Assembly (NCBI GenBank): GCA_963752225.1
Contig: CAVVXS010000007.1
Coordinates: 930,001 to 994,000, forward strand
DNA length: 64,000 nucleotides
Direction: 5' to 3'
Origin: JBBROS01 sp963752225
Lineage (GTDB): Bacteria > Pseudomonadota > Alphaproteobacteria > Acetobacterales > Acetobacteraceae
Shown here: positions 44,737 to 54,800 of the stretch, piece after piece
How the letters are laid out: every line of letters starts with the position of its first letter
Position numbering within the stretch: position 1 is the stretch's first letter
Translations under genes and position numbers: made by a program
The notes under the pieces: generated by a model
The model's input: the letters and a program-made list of their open reading frames with translations, nothing else
What the model was told of the DNA's origin: nothing
The model's database searches: none

Positions 44737-45506
44737 GATCGCCGTTTCGCCCCCGGCGCGTGCCGGATCCGGCCATCCTCGACAACCACCGGCCGCTGAT
44801 CCGGTCCATCGAGCGGCGCGGCTTGATCCGCGGCGGCGTGTCGCTCGGCGCGCTGACGATGCTGACGGGATGCGACGTCAGCGACGACGGCGCCGTGGGC
44901 CAGGCGCTCCGTGCTGTGTCGTCGTTGAACGACCGGGTGCAGGCGGCGCTGTTCGACCCGAACAAGCTGGCGCCGGAATACCCGGCGTCGATGGTGCTCA
45001 AGCCGCCGCGGTTCAACGCCTACTTCGACCTCGAGCAACTGCAGCCGGTCGATGGGGCCACGTGGCGGCTGGAACTCGCCGGGCTGATCGCCGAGAAGCG
45101 GCCCTGGACCCGGGAGCAGCTCGCCGCTTTGCCGGAGCGTGAAACGATCGTCCGGCATGTGTGCGTCGAAGGCTGGGACTACATCGGCGCGTGGTCGGGT
45201 GTCCCGTTGCGCAGCTTCCTCGAGCGGGTCGGCGCCGACCTGTCGGCCCGCTACGTCGCGTTCAAGACCGCCGACGACTACCCGAGCTCGATCGACATGG
45301 CGACCGCGCTGCATCCGCAGACCCTGCTCGCGACCAAGTATGCCGGCGAGACCCTGCCGGACCCGTTCGGCTATCCGCTGCGGCTGCGGATGGCGACCAA
45401 GCTCGGCTACAAGAACCCGAAATGGATCACCGCGATCGAGGTGACCAACACCTATCCTGGCGGGTATTGGGAGAAGCTGGGCTTCAACTGGTTCGCGGGG
45501 CTTTAG
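44733..45506 (+). CDS. Tat-exported molybdopterin oxidoreductase (MsrP/sulfite-oxidase fold), copy 1
   Basis: A 257-residue sulfite-oxidase-fold protein. It has a Tat-type signal with a lipobox (ERRGLIRGGVSLGALTMLTGC, lipid Cys C47), and the molybdenum-binding Cys is C144 in RHVCVEGWDY. The family includes MsrP, which repairs methionine sulfoxide, but the cytochrome partner here is the b561 type. It is translationally coupled to that partner. Substrate unknown. Confidence 0.87.
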   Translation: MRSPFRPRRVPDPAILDNHRPLIRSIERRGLIRGGVSLGALTMLTGCDVSDDGAVGQALRAVSSLNDRVQAALFDPNKLAPEYPASMVLKPPRFNAYFDLEQLQPVDGATWRLELAGLIAEKRPWTREQLAALPERETIVRHVCVEGWDYIGAWSGVPLRSFLERVGADLSARYVAFKTADDYPSSIDMATALHPQTLLATKYAGETLPDPFGYPLRLRMATKLGYKNPKWITAIEVTNTYPGGYWEKLGFNWFAGL

Positions 45507-45510
45507 GCCG

Positions 45511-45546
45511 ACCGGCCGCCGGTTGATTTAATAGGCTCCGGGAGCC
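45511..45546 (+). terminator. Weak hairpins between the duplicated modules
   Basis: Two small hairpins, ACCGG-CCG-CCGGT (45511-45523) and GGCTC-CGG-GAGCC (45534-45546), just after the first module, with TGATTTA between. They may reduce read-through into the second copy. Confidence 0.35.
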
Positions 45547-45649
45547 GAGCCGCGACGCAACAATTTTGATCCGGATCTCGCCAGAGGATTTGCAACACGA
45601 ATCCCAAGTAGGTTAAGACGGCGCGTGATCATTCGATGACGAGGCCGTG

Positions 45650-46282
45650 ATGCCCGCGCCGACCGCGACCCGCGCCCGGACCCGGCGCCTCCATCCCTGG
45701 CCGTTGCGGGTCATGCATTGGACCAACGCCCTGGCCATGTTCGCCATGATCCTGTCTGGCTGCGGCATCTACAACTATGCCCCGATCGTCGGGACGTTGC
45801 AGTTCCCGTCCCTGTTCAAGCTCGGCGGCTGGTCGGCCAAGATGCTGCAGTGGCATTTCGCCGCCATGTGGCTGCTGACGCTCAACGGCCTCGCCTACCT
45901 AGCGTACGGCGTGGTGACCGGCCGGTTCCGGTCGCGCTTGCTGCCGATCCGCGCGGCGGAGTTCGCGCGCACGATGCGGGACAGCGTGCGGCTGGACCGG
46001 CTGCACGACGATCTCACGACGTACAACGCGGTGCAGAAGTCTTTCTACATCGCCGTGATCGTGGTGGGCGCCAGCCAGGTCGTGACCGGGCTCGCGATCT
46101 GGAAGCCGGTGCAGCTGTCGGAGCTGACCGACCTGCTCGGCGGATTCCAGGGCGCGCGCACCCTGCACTTCCTGGGCATGGCCTTCATCCTGGCCTTCGT
46201 CGGCGTGCATGTCCTGCTGTCGCTGGCAGTGCCGGCCACCTTGAAGGCGATGGTGACCGGCGGCCCCGTGGTCGAACGATGA
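45650..46282 (+). CDS. Cytochrome b561-like membrane subunit, copy 2
   Basis: A 210-residue paralogue of the 44071-44736 protein with the same spans and His positions (HPWPLRVMHWTNALAMFAMI; LQWHFAAMWLLTLNGLAYLA; TTYNAVQKSFYIAVIVVGAS). The ATG at 45650 is used; a GTG one codon earlier is possible. The stop overlaps the next start (ATGA), exactly as in copy 1. Confidence 0.88.
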   Translation: MPAPTATRARTRRLHPWPLRVMHWTNALAMFAMILSGCGIYNYAPIVGTLQFPSLFKLGGWSAKMLQWHFAAMWLLTLNGLAYLAYGVVTGRFRSRLLPIRAAEFARTMRDSVRLDRLHDDLTTYNAVQKSFYIAVIVVGASQVVTGLAIWKPVQLSELTDLLGGFQGARTLHFLGMAFILAFVGVHVLLSLAVPATLKAMVTGGPVVER

Positions 46283-47061
46283 GGGTTCCGATGCGGTCGA
46301 TGTTTCGCCCGAGCCGATTGCCGGATCCCGCGATCCTCGACAACCACCGCCCGCTCGTCCGCGCGCTCGAGCGGCGCGGCTTGATCCGCGGCGGGGTCTC
46401 GCTCGGCGCGCTGACGATGCTGACCGGGTGCGACGTGCGCGACGACGGCGCCGTGGGCCGGGCGTTGCTGTCGATCCTGGCATTCAACGACCGGGTGCAG
46501 GAGGCGCTGTCCAACCCGAACAAGCTGGCGACCGAGTATCCGGCCTCGATGGCCGTGGCGCCGCGTTTCAACGCCTATTTCGACCTTGCGGAGCTCAAGC
46601 CGGTGGACGGCGACGCTTGGCGGCTGGAGCTGGCCGGGCTGATCGACGACAAGCGGCCTTGGACCCGCGACCGGCTGGCCGCGCTCCCGCATCGGGAAAC
46701 GATCATCCGCCATATCTGCATCGAGGGCTGGGACTATATCGGCCACTGGTCCGGCGTGCCGCTGCGCAGCTTTCTGGAGCGGGTCGGCGCCGACCTGTCG
46801 GCCAAGTACGTCGCGTTCAAGACCGCGGACGATTATCCGACCTCGATCGACATGGCGAGCGCGCTGCATCCGCAGACGCTGCTCGCGACCCGGTATGCCG
46901 GCGCCCCTCTGCCCGATCCGTTCGGCTATCCGCTGCGGCTGCGGACGTCGAACAAGATCGGCTACAAGAACGCGAAATGGATCACCGCGATCGAGGTGAG
47001 CAACACCCCGTCTGGCGGTTATTGGGAGAAGAAGGGGTTCAGCTGGTTCGGCGGGCTGTAA
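46279..47061 (+). CDS. Tat-exported molybdopterin oxidoreductase (MsrP/sulfite-oxidase fold), copy 2
   Basis: A 260-residue paralogue of the 44733-45506 protein, sharing nearly the whole sequence by eye, including the signal and lipobox (C51) and the molybdenum Cys (C147, RHICIEGWDY). Differences cluster in the N-terminus and in short loops (for example FNDRVQEALSNPNKLATEYP). It converges on the SNF2 helicase gene, with 15 bp between stops. Confidence 0.87.
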   Translation: MRVPMRSMFRPSRLPDPAILDNHRPLVRALERRGLIRGGVSLGALTMLTGCDVRDDGAVGRALLSILAFNDRVQEALSNPNKLATEYPASMAVAPRFNAYFDLAELKPVDGDAWRLELAGLIDDKRPWTRDRLAALPHRETIIRHICIEGWDYIGHWSGVPLRSFLERVGADLSAKYVAFKTADDYPTSIDMASALHPQTLLATRYAGAPLPDPFGYPLRLRTSNKIGYKNAKWITAIEVSNTPSGGYWEKKGFSWFGGL

Positions 47062-47076
47062 GCCTCGGCCCGGGCG

Positions 47077-50000
47077 CTACGCCGCGAGCCGTTGCTCCTT
47101 CTCGCCGAACAGGAACTCGAGGTCGTCGAGCCCAATCCCGGTAACATCCGCGGCGTTGGCCTCGCCGGCCCCGCCGAGGGCGATGCGTGCCAGGTCGGCC
47201 TTGTGCTGCTGCAGCGCGACGATGCGGTCTTCGACCGTCTCGGCGGCAATCAGCTTGTAAACGAACACCGACTTGGTTTGCCCGATCCGGTGCGCCCGGT
47301 CCGAAGCCTGGTCCTCGGCCGCCGGGTTCCACCACGGGTCGTAATGGATGACGGTGTCGGCCGAGGTCAGATTGAGGCCGCGTCCGCCCGCCTTGAGGCT
47401 GATGAGGAACAGCGGCACCTCGCCCGCCTCGAACGCCCGCACCGGCCCGGCGCGGTCGCGGGTGTCGCCGCGCAGCTCGACATAGCGGATGCCGGCGGCA
47501 GCGAGCCGCAGCTTGATCAGGTCGAGCATCGAGGTGAACTGCGAGAACAACAGCACGCGCCGCCCTTCCGGCAGCATCTCGCCCAGCATCTCCATCAGGT
47601 CGTCGAGCTTGCTGGACGTTTCGACCAGGCGCGCCGACGGCAACTTCACCAGGCGCGGGTCGCAGCAGACCTGGCGCAGCTTCAGCAGCGCGTCGAGCAC
47701 GACGATCCGGCCTTGGGCGGGCGACAGCTCGGCGACCTGCTCGCGCACCTTCTCGTAGAGCGTGCCGCGGATCGTGTCGTAGAGCTCACGCTGCTCGGCC
47801 GCGAGGTCGATCCGGCGCAGGATGGTGTGCTTGGGCGGCAGGTCGGTCGCCACCTCGGCCTTGGTGCGGCGCAAGAGGAACGGGCGGATCCGGCGGATCA
47901 GCTGCATCCGTCGCTGCTCGTCGTTGTTCTTTTCGATCGGCGTGCGGAAGCGCTTGGCGAAGGTCTTGCGGTCGCCGAGCAGGCCGGGCTGCAGGAAGGC
48001 GAACTCGCTCCACAGCTCCTGCAGGTTGTTCTCGATCGGGGTGCCGGACAAGCAGACGCGGTGCCGGGTGTCGAGCTGGCACACCGCCCGGGTCGCCTTG
48101 GCGTCGGGGCTCTTGATCACCTGCGCCTCGTCGAGCACCACGATGTGCCAGGCATGGTGGCGCATCTGCTCGATGTCGCGGGCCAGCACGGTGTAGGTCG
48201 TGATGACAACGTCCACGCCGTCGAGCTGCTCGCGGCGGGCATGGCGGTCGGTGCCGTGCAGCACGACCACGCCGAGATGCGGCGCGAACTTCTGCAGCTC
48301 GGCGCCCCAATTGGCGACCAGGCTGGTCGGCACCACGATCAGCGCCGGGCGGTCGAGCCGGCCGGCGGCGTGCTCGATCACGAGGTGGGCGATGGTTTGC
48401 GCCGTCTTGCCGAGGCCCATGTCGTCGGCGAGGAAGCCGCCGACGCCGTTGGCCCGAAGGTTCTGCAGCCAATCGACGCCATGCTGCTGATAGGGCCGGA
48501 GGGTTGCGGTGAAGCTGGGCGGCACCGCCGCGCCCGGGATGGTGTCGCCGCCACGGAAGCGGTGGGCGTAGGTGGCCACGGCGGCGCTGTCCCACTGCGT
48601 CGGCAGCAGCTCCTCGAGATCGATCACGGTGGGCGCCTCGGCGCCGGGCACCACGAGGGCGCCGTCGACGGTCCGCTGCGCGGCCTCGATCAGGTCGGAC
48701 ATCACCGCCAACAGGCGCCGGATCCGCTCGGCCGGCAGCTTCAGGATGCGGCCGTCATCGAGGCTGGTGATCACCTCCCCGTCCACCACCTGCGCGGCCG
48801 CCATGCCGCCGCAGTCGAGCAGACGCGACAGGATCGGCAGCAGCGGCACCCGGTCACCGTCGATCTCGATGCCGAAATCGAGTGCGAAGCCGCCACCCCC
48901 GCCATCGGCCACGCGCAGGTCGTATTCGCCGACCGATTGGACCGTCTTCGGGCCGAAGTCGCGATCGATCTCGCTGCGCCAGCCCAGCGCGACCAGCGCC
49001 GGAACCCGCTCGTGGACGAAGCGCTGCCAACGCTCCGAGGCGTCGCGGCCGACATGGACGTAGACGATGCGGCCCTTGGCGGACGCGCCGGCGACCCGCA
49101 TCTGGGTCAGCCCGTCTTCCCGCAGGATGGCGATCGCGGCAGCTTCGGCGGCCCGGTCGCGGCGCACGAAGCTCTCGTTGCCGGCCCGGTCGCCGGGCCG
49201 GCGGACGCGCACGAATTGACGCTCGTCGTCGCTCGCGATGAGCACGCCCTCGTAGTCGAAGTCGACGCTCAGCGCGTCGATGCGGCTGCGCCGGCCGTAA
49301 TCGTCGAGGCTTTCGACCTGGCTCAGGCGCAGGATGGGCACCAGCGGCTGGTCGAGGATGACCGGTTCGGCCGCCACCGCCGGCTCGGCCTGCGGCAGCA
49401 CGGCGCGACGCGGCGCCGGGCGGCGGGCGTAGGGTGAGGCAGCCCGCTTCGCCGCCGTCCGCGCCGGAGCCTGGACTCGGACTTGGCCGACCGCTCCGGT
49501 CGCGCCATCCACATACCACGGGCCGGTGTCGCCCAGGATCACGCCCGACCGGGGCGGCAGCGGCGGCGGCTGATGCGCGGGAAAGCTTCGCTCCTCGCCG
49601 GTGGTCAGGGTCTTGCCGGTGGGTTGCCAGCGGCCTTGGCCCAGCCGGGCCAGCAATGGCAGCACGTCGGGCACTTGCGCCGCCGTCACCGGCGACCGGC
49701 TCGCCTCGCCGCCGCCGAGCAGGCGCGCAAGGCTCCGGGCGGCGCTGGATACGGACGGGTCGATCATGATCCGGGACGGCGAGGTGGCTTGCAGACGTCC
49801 GGTGCGTTCGCCGACCAGCACGGTCGCGACCTGGCAGGCGACCGGCGGGCGGGCGGGCGACAACTCGAACACGAGGCGCCGCTTTTCCGCCGCAGCCGGG
49901 GTCGCGAGAACGCCGAGGAAGTCCTGCTGCTCCACCCGTCGCAGCTCGGGGAAGCGGTCGAGCGCGGCGAGCGCACCCGCCGCAAGGTGCGCGCAGTTGG

Positions 50001-50223
50001 GCGTGCCGCAGGTGCACGTGCAGTCGAACGCGACCCGAGCGCCGCGCGGCGCCGGGCGCAGGCTGCCGTGCTGACGCTGCCCGAGATGGTCGACGACCAC
50101 GGCGATGCGCTCGTTCTCGAGCGACACGGCGACGCTGCCGAGCAGCAGCAGGGTGCGGCCCCGGGTCAGGACTTTGGCGTCGAAAACGCGACCAAGGTCC
50201 TCTGACGAGTACGGGGTCAACAT
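47077..50223 (-). CDS. SNF2-family DEAD/DEAH helicase with SWIM zinc finger
   Basis: A 1048-residue Swi2/Snf2 ATPase. The N-terminal third holds a SWIM zinc finger (CTCGTPNCAHLAAG near residue 75). The C-terminal half holds both RecA-like lobes: Walker A in FLADDMGLGKTAQTIAHLV, motif II VVLDEAQ, and lobe two with FSQFTSMLDLIKLRL and the GGRGLNLTSADTVIHYDPWW / QASDRAHRIGQTKSV motifs. Bacterial members translocate on DNA or remodel protein-DNA or RNA-polymerase complexes; the exact target is unknown. Monocistronic and convergent with copy 2 of the molybdenum module. Confidence 0.92.
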   Translation of the reverse strand: MLTPYSSEDLGRVFDAKVLTRGRTLLLLGSVAVSLENERIAVVVDHLGQRQHGSLRPAPRGARVAFDCTCTCGTPNCAHLAAGALAALDRFPELRRVEQQDFLGVLATPAAAEKRRLVFELSPARPPVACQVATVLVGERTGRLQATSPSRIMIDPSVSSAARSLARLLGGGEASRSPVTAAQVPDVLPLLARLGQGRWQPTGKTLTTGEERSFPAHQPPPLPPRSGVILGDTGPWYVDGATGAVGQVRVQAPARTAAKRAASPYARRPAPRRAVLPQAEPAVAAEPVILDQPLVPILRLSQVESLDDYGRRSRIDALSVDFDYEGVLIASDDERQFVRVRRPGDRAGNESFVRRDRAAEAAAIAILREDGLTQMRVAGASAKGRIVYVHVGRDASERWQRFVHERVPALVALGWRSEIDRDFGPKTVQSVGEYDLRVADGGGGGFALDFGIEIDGDRVPLLPILSRLLDCGGMAAAQVVDGEVITSLDDGRILKLPAERIRRLLAVMSDLIEAAQRTVDGALVVPGAEAPTVIDLEELLPTQWDSAAVATYAHRFRGGDTIPGAAVPPSFTATLRPYQQHGVDWLQNLRANGVGGFLADDMGLGKTAQTIAHLVIEHAAGRLDRPALIVVPTSLVANWGAELQKFAPHLGVVVLHGTDRHARREQLDGVDVVITTYTVLARDIEQMRHHAWHIVVLDEAQVIKSPDAKATRAVCQLDTRHRVCLSGTPIENNLQELWSEFAFLQPGLLGDRKTFAKRFRTPIEKNNDEQRRMQLIRRIRPFLLRRTKAEVATDLPPKHTILRRIDLAAEQRELYDTIRGTLYEKVREQVAELSPAQGRIVVLDALLKLRQVCCDPRLVKLPSARLVETSSKLDDLMEMLGEMLPEGRRVLLFSQFTSMLDLIKLRLAAAGIRYVELRGDTRDRAGPVRAFEAGEVPLFLISLKAGGRGLNLTSADTVIHYDPWWNPAAEDQASDRAHRIGQTKSVFVYKLIAAETVEDRIVALQQHKADLARIALGGAGEANAADVTGIGLDDLEFLFGEKEQRLAA

Positions 50224-50685
50224 GCCGGCGCTGTGGTCAAGGCGAGGCGACTCTGAAGGCGGGGATGGCTGGCTCCAGCGCTGGCGGACCCTTCACATAG
50301 CGTGATTTGCCGGGTCGGCGAGACAAAGTTTATGCAGCCCAGCCATTTTTCCCGCGAGGTGGGCGGCACGCATCAGGATCGCGTCCACGCGTCAATTTTT
50401 CGACGAAGCACAGTTTCGCTTGTTCAAGCCTGAATCCGCAAACGTGAAGTCGATGACAGGGTTGTTAAAGACGCTTAACTTACCTCACGGTTGCTCGACT
50501 AGTTGAGGGCAACAATCGGCCAAGCGGACCAAAGGTGTGCTGAACACGCCACAGCGCGTCGATTGTCTACGAAATGGCGGCGACCTCACCAGAACTTTGC
50601 TGGTCCACGCCGTTGAATGCGCGTCAACCAGCGCGCGGCGGCCGAGTTGTTTACGGCCGTGCTGCGTCACCGAGAGAGAGCAAAG
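50224..50685. other. Intergenic region between divergent helicase and OmpA-family genes
   Basis: 462 bp with no gene seen; AT-richer than the flanks, especially 50320-50500. It contains promoters for both directions. TTAA-N6-TTAAC at 50465-50479 resembles a CtrA site but has one base too few in the spacer. CGAGAGAGAG just before 50686 is the ribosome site of the OmpA-family gene. Confidence 0.6.
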
Positions 50686-51825
50686 ATGAACATCCGTCAC
50701 CTGCTGCTTGCAGCGACCTTCCTTGCGGCGCCGTTCGCCGCCCGAGCCGAGACGATCAGCGGCGTTTATGTCGGGCTTGGAGCCGGCGCCAACTTTGAGA
50801 ACTCGTCGAGGGTCGACTCCGTCCGCGTCGGCGGCACCTCGATCGGCCTCGGCAAGCTGCGCGAGAAGTTCGACACCGGGTTCCGCACCAGCGCCTTCCT
50901 CGGCTACGGGTTCGGCAACGGCTTGCGGGCCGAGATCGAAGGCACGTTCTTCCAGAACAGCGTCAGCCGGCTCGGTGTGTTCCAGAACGGCGGCGGCATC
51001 GGCGGCAGCAACTTCGTCCCCTCCCCGACCCGCGCATCGGGCGACCGGCAGAAGTACGGCGGCTTCCTGAACGTGCTGTACGATGTCGACCTGGCCAGCT
51101 TCGGCCTCGACGTGCCGTTCACGCCGTATGTCGGCGTCGGCGCCGGCTACCTGCAATCGCTGAACCAGAACGTACAGTATTCGCAGGGCAACCAGGCGCT
51201 GATCCGCAGCACCGGCACGGACGGCAACTTCGCCTACCAGGCGATCATCGGCGCGGCGTTCCCGATCGCCGCGGTGCCCGGCTTGGCGGCGACGCTCGAT
51301 TACCGGTTCGTCGGCGTGACCGATCCGCAGAACTACAAGGGCCAATACTTCGCGCCCGGCGTGATCGCCTCGACCCGTATCCGCGAGACCGAGGCCTACA
51401 ACCACACCGTCATGCTCGGCCTGCGCTACGCCTTCAACCAGGTGCCGCCGCCGGTTCCGGCCCCCGCCCCGGCCGCCGTGCCGGAGCAGGCCGCGTCGCG
51501 CACCTACCTGGTGTTCTTCGACTGGGACCGCGCCGACCTGACCGACCGCGCCCGGCAGATCGTCGCCCAGGCCGCCCAGGCGACCACCCGGGTGCAGGTG
51601 ACGCGGATCGAGGTGTCCGGCCACACCGACACGACGGGGACGGCGCGCTACAACCAGGCGCTCTCGGTCCGTCGCGCGGACAACGTGGCGGCCGAGCTGG
51701 TGCGCCTCGGCGTGCCGCGCGAGGCGATCACGACCCAGGGCTATGGCTTCAGCCGTCCGCTGGTCTCGACCGGCCCGGGCGTGCGCGAGCCGCAGAACCG
51801 CCGGGTGGAGATCGTCCTCCGCTAA
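50686..51825 (+). CDS. OmpA-family outer-membrane protein
   Basis: A 379-residue protein: signal peptide (LLLAATFLAAPFAARA), N-terminal eight-strand beta-barrel (residues ~25-255: ISGVYVGLGAGANFE ... MLGLRYAFNQ), a Pro/Ala linker (VPPPVPAPAPAAVPEQ) and a C-terminal OmpA-like peptidoglycan-binding domain (YLVFFDWDRADLTDRARQIV; VSGHTDTTGTARYN; RRADNVAAELV; ENRRVEIV-type end). It anchors the outer membrane to the cell wall. Confidence 0.92.
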   Translation: MNIRHLLLAATFLAAPFAARAETISGVYVGLGAGANFENSSRVDSVRVGGTSIGLGKLREKFDTGFRTSAFLGYGFGNGLRAEIEGTFFQNSVSRLGVFQNGGGIGGSNFVPSPTRASGDRQKYGGFLNVLYDVDLASFGLDVPFTPYVGVGAGYLQSLNQNVQYSQGNQALIRSTGTDGNFAYQAIIGAAFPIAAVPGLAATLDYRFVGVTDPQNYKGQYFAPGVIASTRIRETEAYNHTVMLGLRYAFNQVPPPVPAPAPAAVPEQAASRTYLVFFDWDRADLTDRARQIVAQAAQATTRVQVTRIEVSGHTDTTGTARYNQALSVRRADNVAAELVRLGVPREAITTQGYGFSRPLVSTGPGVREPQNRRVEIVLR

Positions 51826-51833
51826 CGCCGACG

Positions 51834-51866
51834 CCGCTCCCCCTCCGCGACGCGGAGGGGGAGCGG
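51834..51866. terminator. Hairpin terminator between OmpA-family gene and putA
   Basis: A long GC-rich inverted repeat, CCGCTCCCCCTCCGCG paired with CGCGGAGGGGGAGCGG, 9 bp after the OmpA-family stop and 8 bp before the convergent putA stop, followed by TTCCTTCT. A bidirectional intrinsic terminator is likely. Confidence 0.82.
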
Positions 51867-51873
51867 TTCCTTC

Positions 51874-54800
51874 TCAGCCGGCGCCGGCCAGCAATTCGGC
51901 ATTGCCGCCGGCCGCCGCCGTGTTGACCGACACCGTCTGCTCGGTCGCGAACCGCTGCAGGTAGTTGGGGCCGCCCGCCTTCGGCCCCGTTCCCGACAAG
52001 CCGTGACCGCCGAACGGCTGCACCCCGACCACGGCCCCGATCATGTTGCGGTTGACGTAGACGTTGCCCACCGACAGGCGATCGAGCACTGCGGCCGCGG
52101 TCGCCTCCATGCGCGACTGCACGCCGAGCGTCAGCCCGTAGCCGCTGCGGGCGATTGCATCCAGCAGCCGCTCCAGCTCACCGCCGCGCCAGCGCACCAC
52201 GTGCAGGATCGGGCCGAACACCTCGGCCTCGAGGTGTTCCGGCCCCGGCAGCTCGAACACGTGCGGCCCGACGTAAAGGCCGGGCGGCCCGGGCGACGCG
52301 GGCGGCGCGAGGTGCACGATCGCCGACGCCCGCATTGCCTCCACGTGCGACAGCAGGGCGGCGCGGGCGTCGGCATCGATCACCGGGCCGATCGCCGTCG
52401 CCGTGTCGCGGGGGTCGCCGACCCGCAGCGTGCGGGCGGCGCCCACCACCGTTTCGATCACCCGGTCGGCCACCGAGTCCTGCACGCACAGCAGCCGCAG
52501 CGCCGAGCAACGCTGCCCGGCCGAGCGGAACGCCGAGGCCAGCACGTCGTCAGCGACCTGTTCCGCAAGCGCGGTGGCGTCCACGATCATGGCGTTGATG
52601 CCGCCGGTCTCGGCAATCAGCGGCACGATCGGGCCGTCCTTGGCGGCGAGCGCGCGGTTGATCTGCCGGGCCACGGCGGTCGATCCGGTGAACGCCACGC
52701 CGGCCATCGCGGGATGCGCGACCAGGCGGGCGCCCACCGCGCCGTCGCCGGGAACGAGGTGCAGCGCCGTGCCGGACACGCCGGCCCGATGCAGCAGCGC
52801 GATCGCGGCGGCGGCCACCAGCGGCGTTTGCTCGGCGGGCTTGGCCACGACGGTGTTGCCCGCCATCAGCGCCGCCGCGACCTGCCCGACGAAGATGGCC
52901 AGCGGGAAGTTCCACGGCGCGATCGCGACGAACGGTCCGCGCCCACGCAGTTCGAGCGTGTTGCGCTCGCCGGTCGGACCCGGCAGCAAGGTGCCGCCGG
53001 CGGCAAAGGCGCGCCGGCCCTCTGCGGCGTAGTAGCGGCAGAAATCGACGGCCTCGCGCAGCTCCGCCACGGCGTCGTCGAGCGTCTTGCCGGCCTCCGT
53101 CTGCAGCAGGAACAGCAGCCGGCCGTGTTCGGCTTCCATCAGGTCGGCGGCGCGTTCGAGCGCCGACGCGCGGAACTCGGCCGGCGTGCGGGCCCAGGCG
53201 GGGAACCCGGCCGCGGCGGCCGCCATGGCTGCGTCGGCGGCCTGCTCCAACTCCACGACGACGCCGATCACCGCGCCGTCGATCGGGCTGCAGACGTCCC
53301 GCGCCCGGCCGTCGATCACGGGCCCATCGATCACGCGCCCGTCGATTACAGGCGCCGCCCGGAACGGCCCGGCGGCGCTGCCCGCCTGCACCGCGGCCAG
53401 CAGCGTTTGCAGCGACGCGCGGTGGCCGAGCTCCACGCCGCGCGAGTTGCGCCGCGGCGCCAACAGGTCGGGCGGCCGCGGGATGGCGGTGCCGCGCGCC
53501 GCGGCGGGGCCGCCGAGCTGCGCCGCCGGGCGCTGCAGCAGGGTCGCGACCGGAACGGCGGGATCGCCGGCCAGCGCCACGAAGCTGGAATTGGCGCCGT
53601 TCTCGAGCAGCCGCCGGACCAAGTAGGCGAGCAGGTCGCTGTGCCCGCCGACCGGCGCGTAGGTGCGGCACGCGAGCCCGGGCCGGGTTTCCAGCAGATG
53701 GGCGTAAAGCGCCTCGCCCATGCCGTGCAGGCGCTGGAACTCGTAGCCGTCGGTGCCGCCGGCCCGCTCGAGGATGGTCGCCACGGTCAGCGCGTTGTGG
53801 GTGGCGAATTGCGGGTAGATCCGCGGCCGGGCGGCGAGCAGGCGGTCGGCGCAGGCCAGGTAAGACAGGTCGGTCATCGGCTTGCGCGAGAACACCGGGT
53901 AGTCGTCGAGCCCGCGCTCCTGCGCCCGCTTGATCTCGGTGTCCCAATAAGCGCCCTTGACCAGCCGGACCATCAGCCTCCGGTCCAGCCGGGCGGCGAG
54001 CTCGGCGACCCAGTCGATCACCGCGGCGGCGCGCTTCTGATAGGCCTGGACCGCGAGCCCGAACCCGTCCCAGCCGGCGAGCGCCGGGTCGGCCAGGACG
54101 GCAGCGACCACGTCGAGCGACAATTCGAGCCGGTCCGCCTCCTCGGCGTCGACGGTGAAGTTGAGGTCGAACCCGCGGGCCTGCCGCGCCAGCCCCGCCA
54201 CGACCGGGACCAGCTCCGCCATGACCGCGGCGGCGTTGGTGGCCTCGTAGCGCGGGTGCAGCGCCGACAGCTTGACCGAGATGCCGGGGCGGTCCGGCAA
54301 GGGCCGGTTGCCGGCGGCGCGGCCGATTGCGTCGATCGCCGACGCGTAGCTGCGTTCGTAGCGGGCGGCGTCGGCGGCGGTGCGGGCGCCTTCGCCGAGC
54401 ATGTCGAAGGAGTAGCGGAACACCCGGCCCTGGGCCGAGCCGGCCCGGCGCAGGGCCGCCGCGATCGTTTCGCCCAGCACGAAGTGGCCGCCCATGACCC
54501 GCATCGCCTGCCGCGCCGCGGCGCGCACCGCCGGGGTGCCGAGCCGCCGGGTGAGCCCGGCCAGCACGCTGTCGGGGGTCTCGCCCGGCAGCACGATGCG
54601 GCTCGACAAGCCGAGCGCCCAAGTGGTGGCCTGGATCAGCACGGCGCCGCTGCGCGCGGCATGGTGGGAGAAGTCGGCTTGGCCAAGCCGGTCCTCGATC
54701 AGCCGGTCCTGCGTCGCCCCGTCCGGGACCCGCAGCAGCGCCTCGGCCAAGGTCATCAGCGCGAGGCCCTGCTTGGTCGACAGGGAGTACTCTCGCAGCA

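Noticed and set aside
50465..50479. CtrA binding site TTAA-N6-TTAAC upstream of the OmpA-family gene
   Set aside because: The CtrA consensus needs a 7-base spacer; this has 6, and AT-rich spacers of this kind arise easily in promoter regions.
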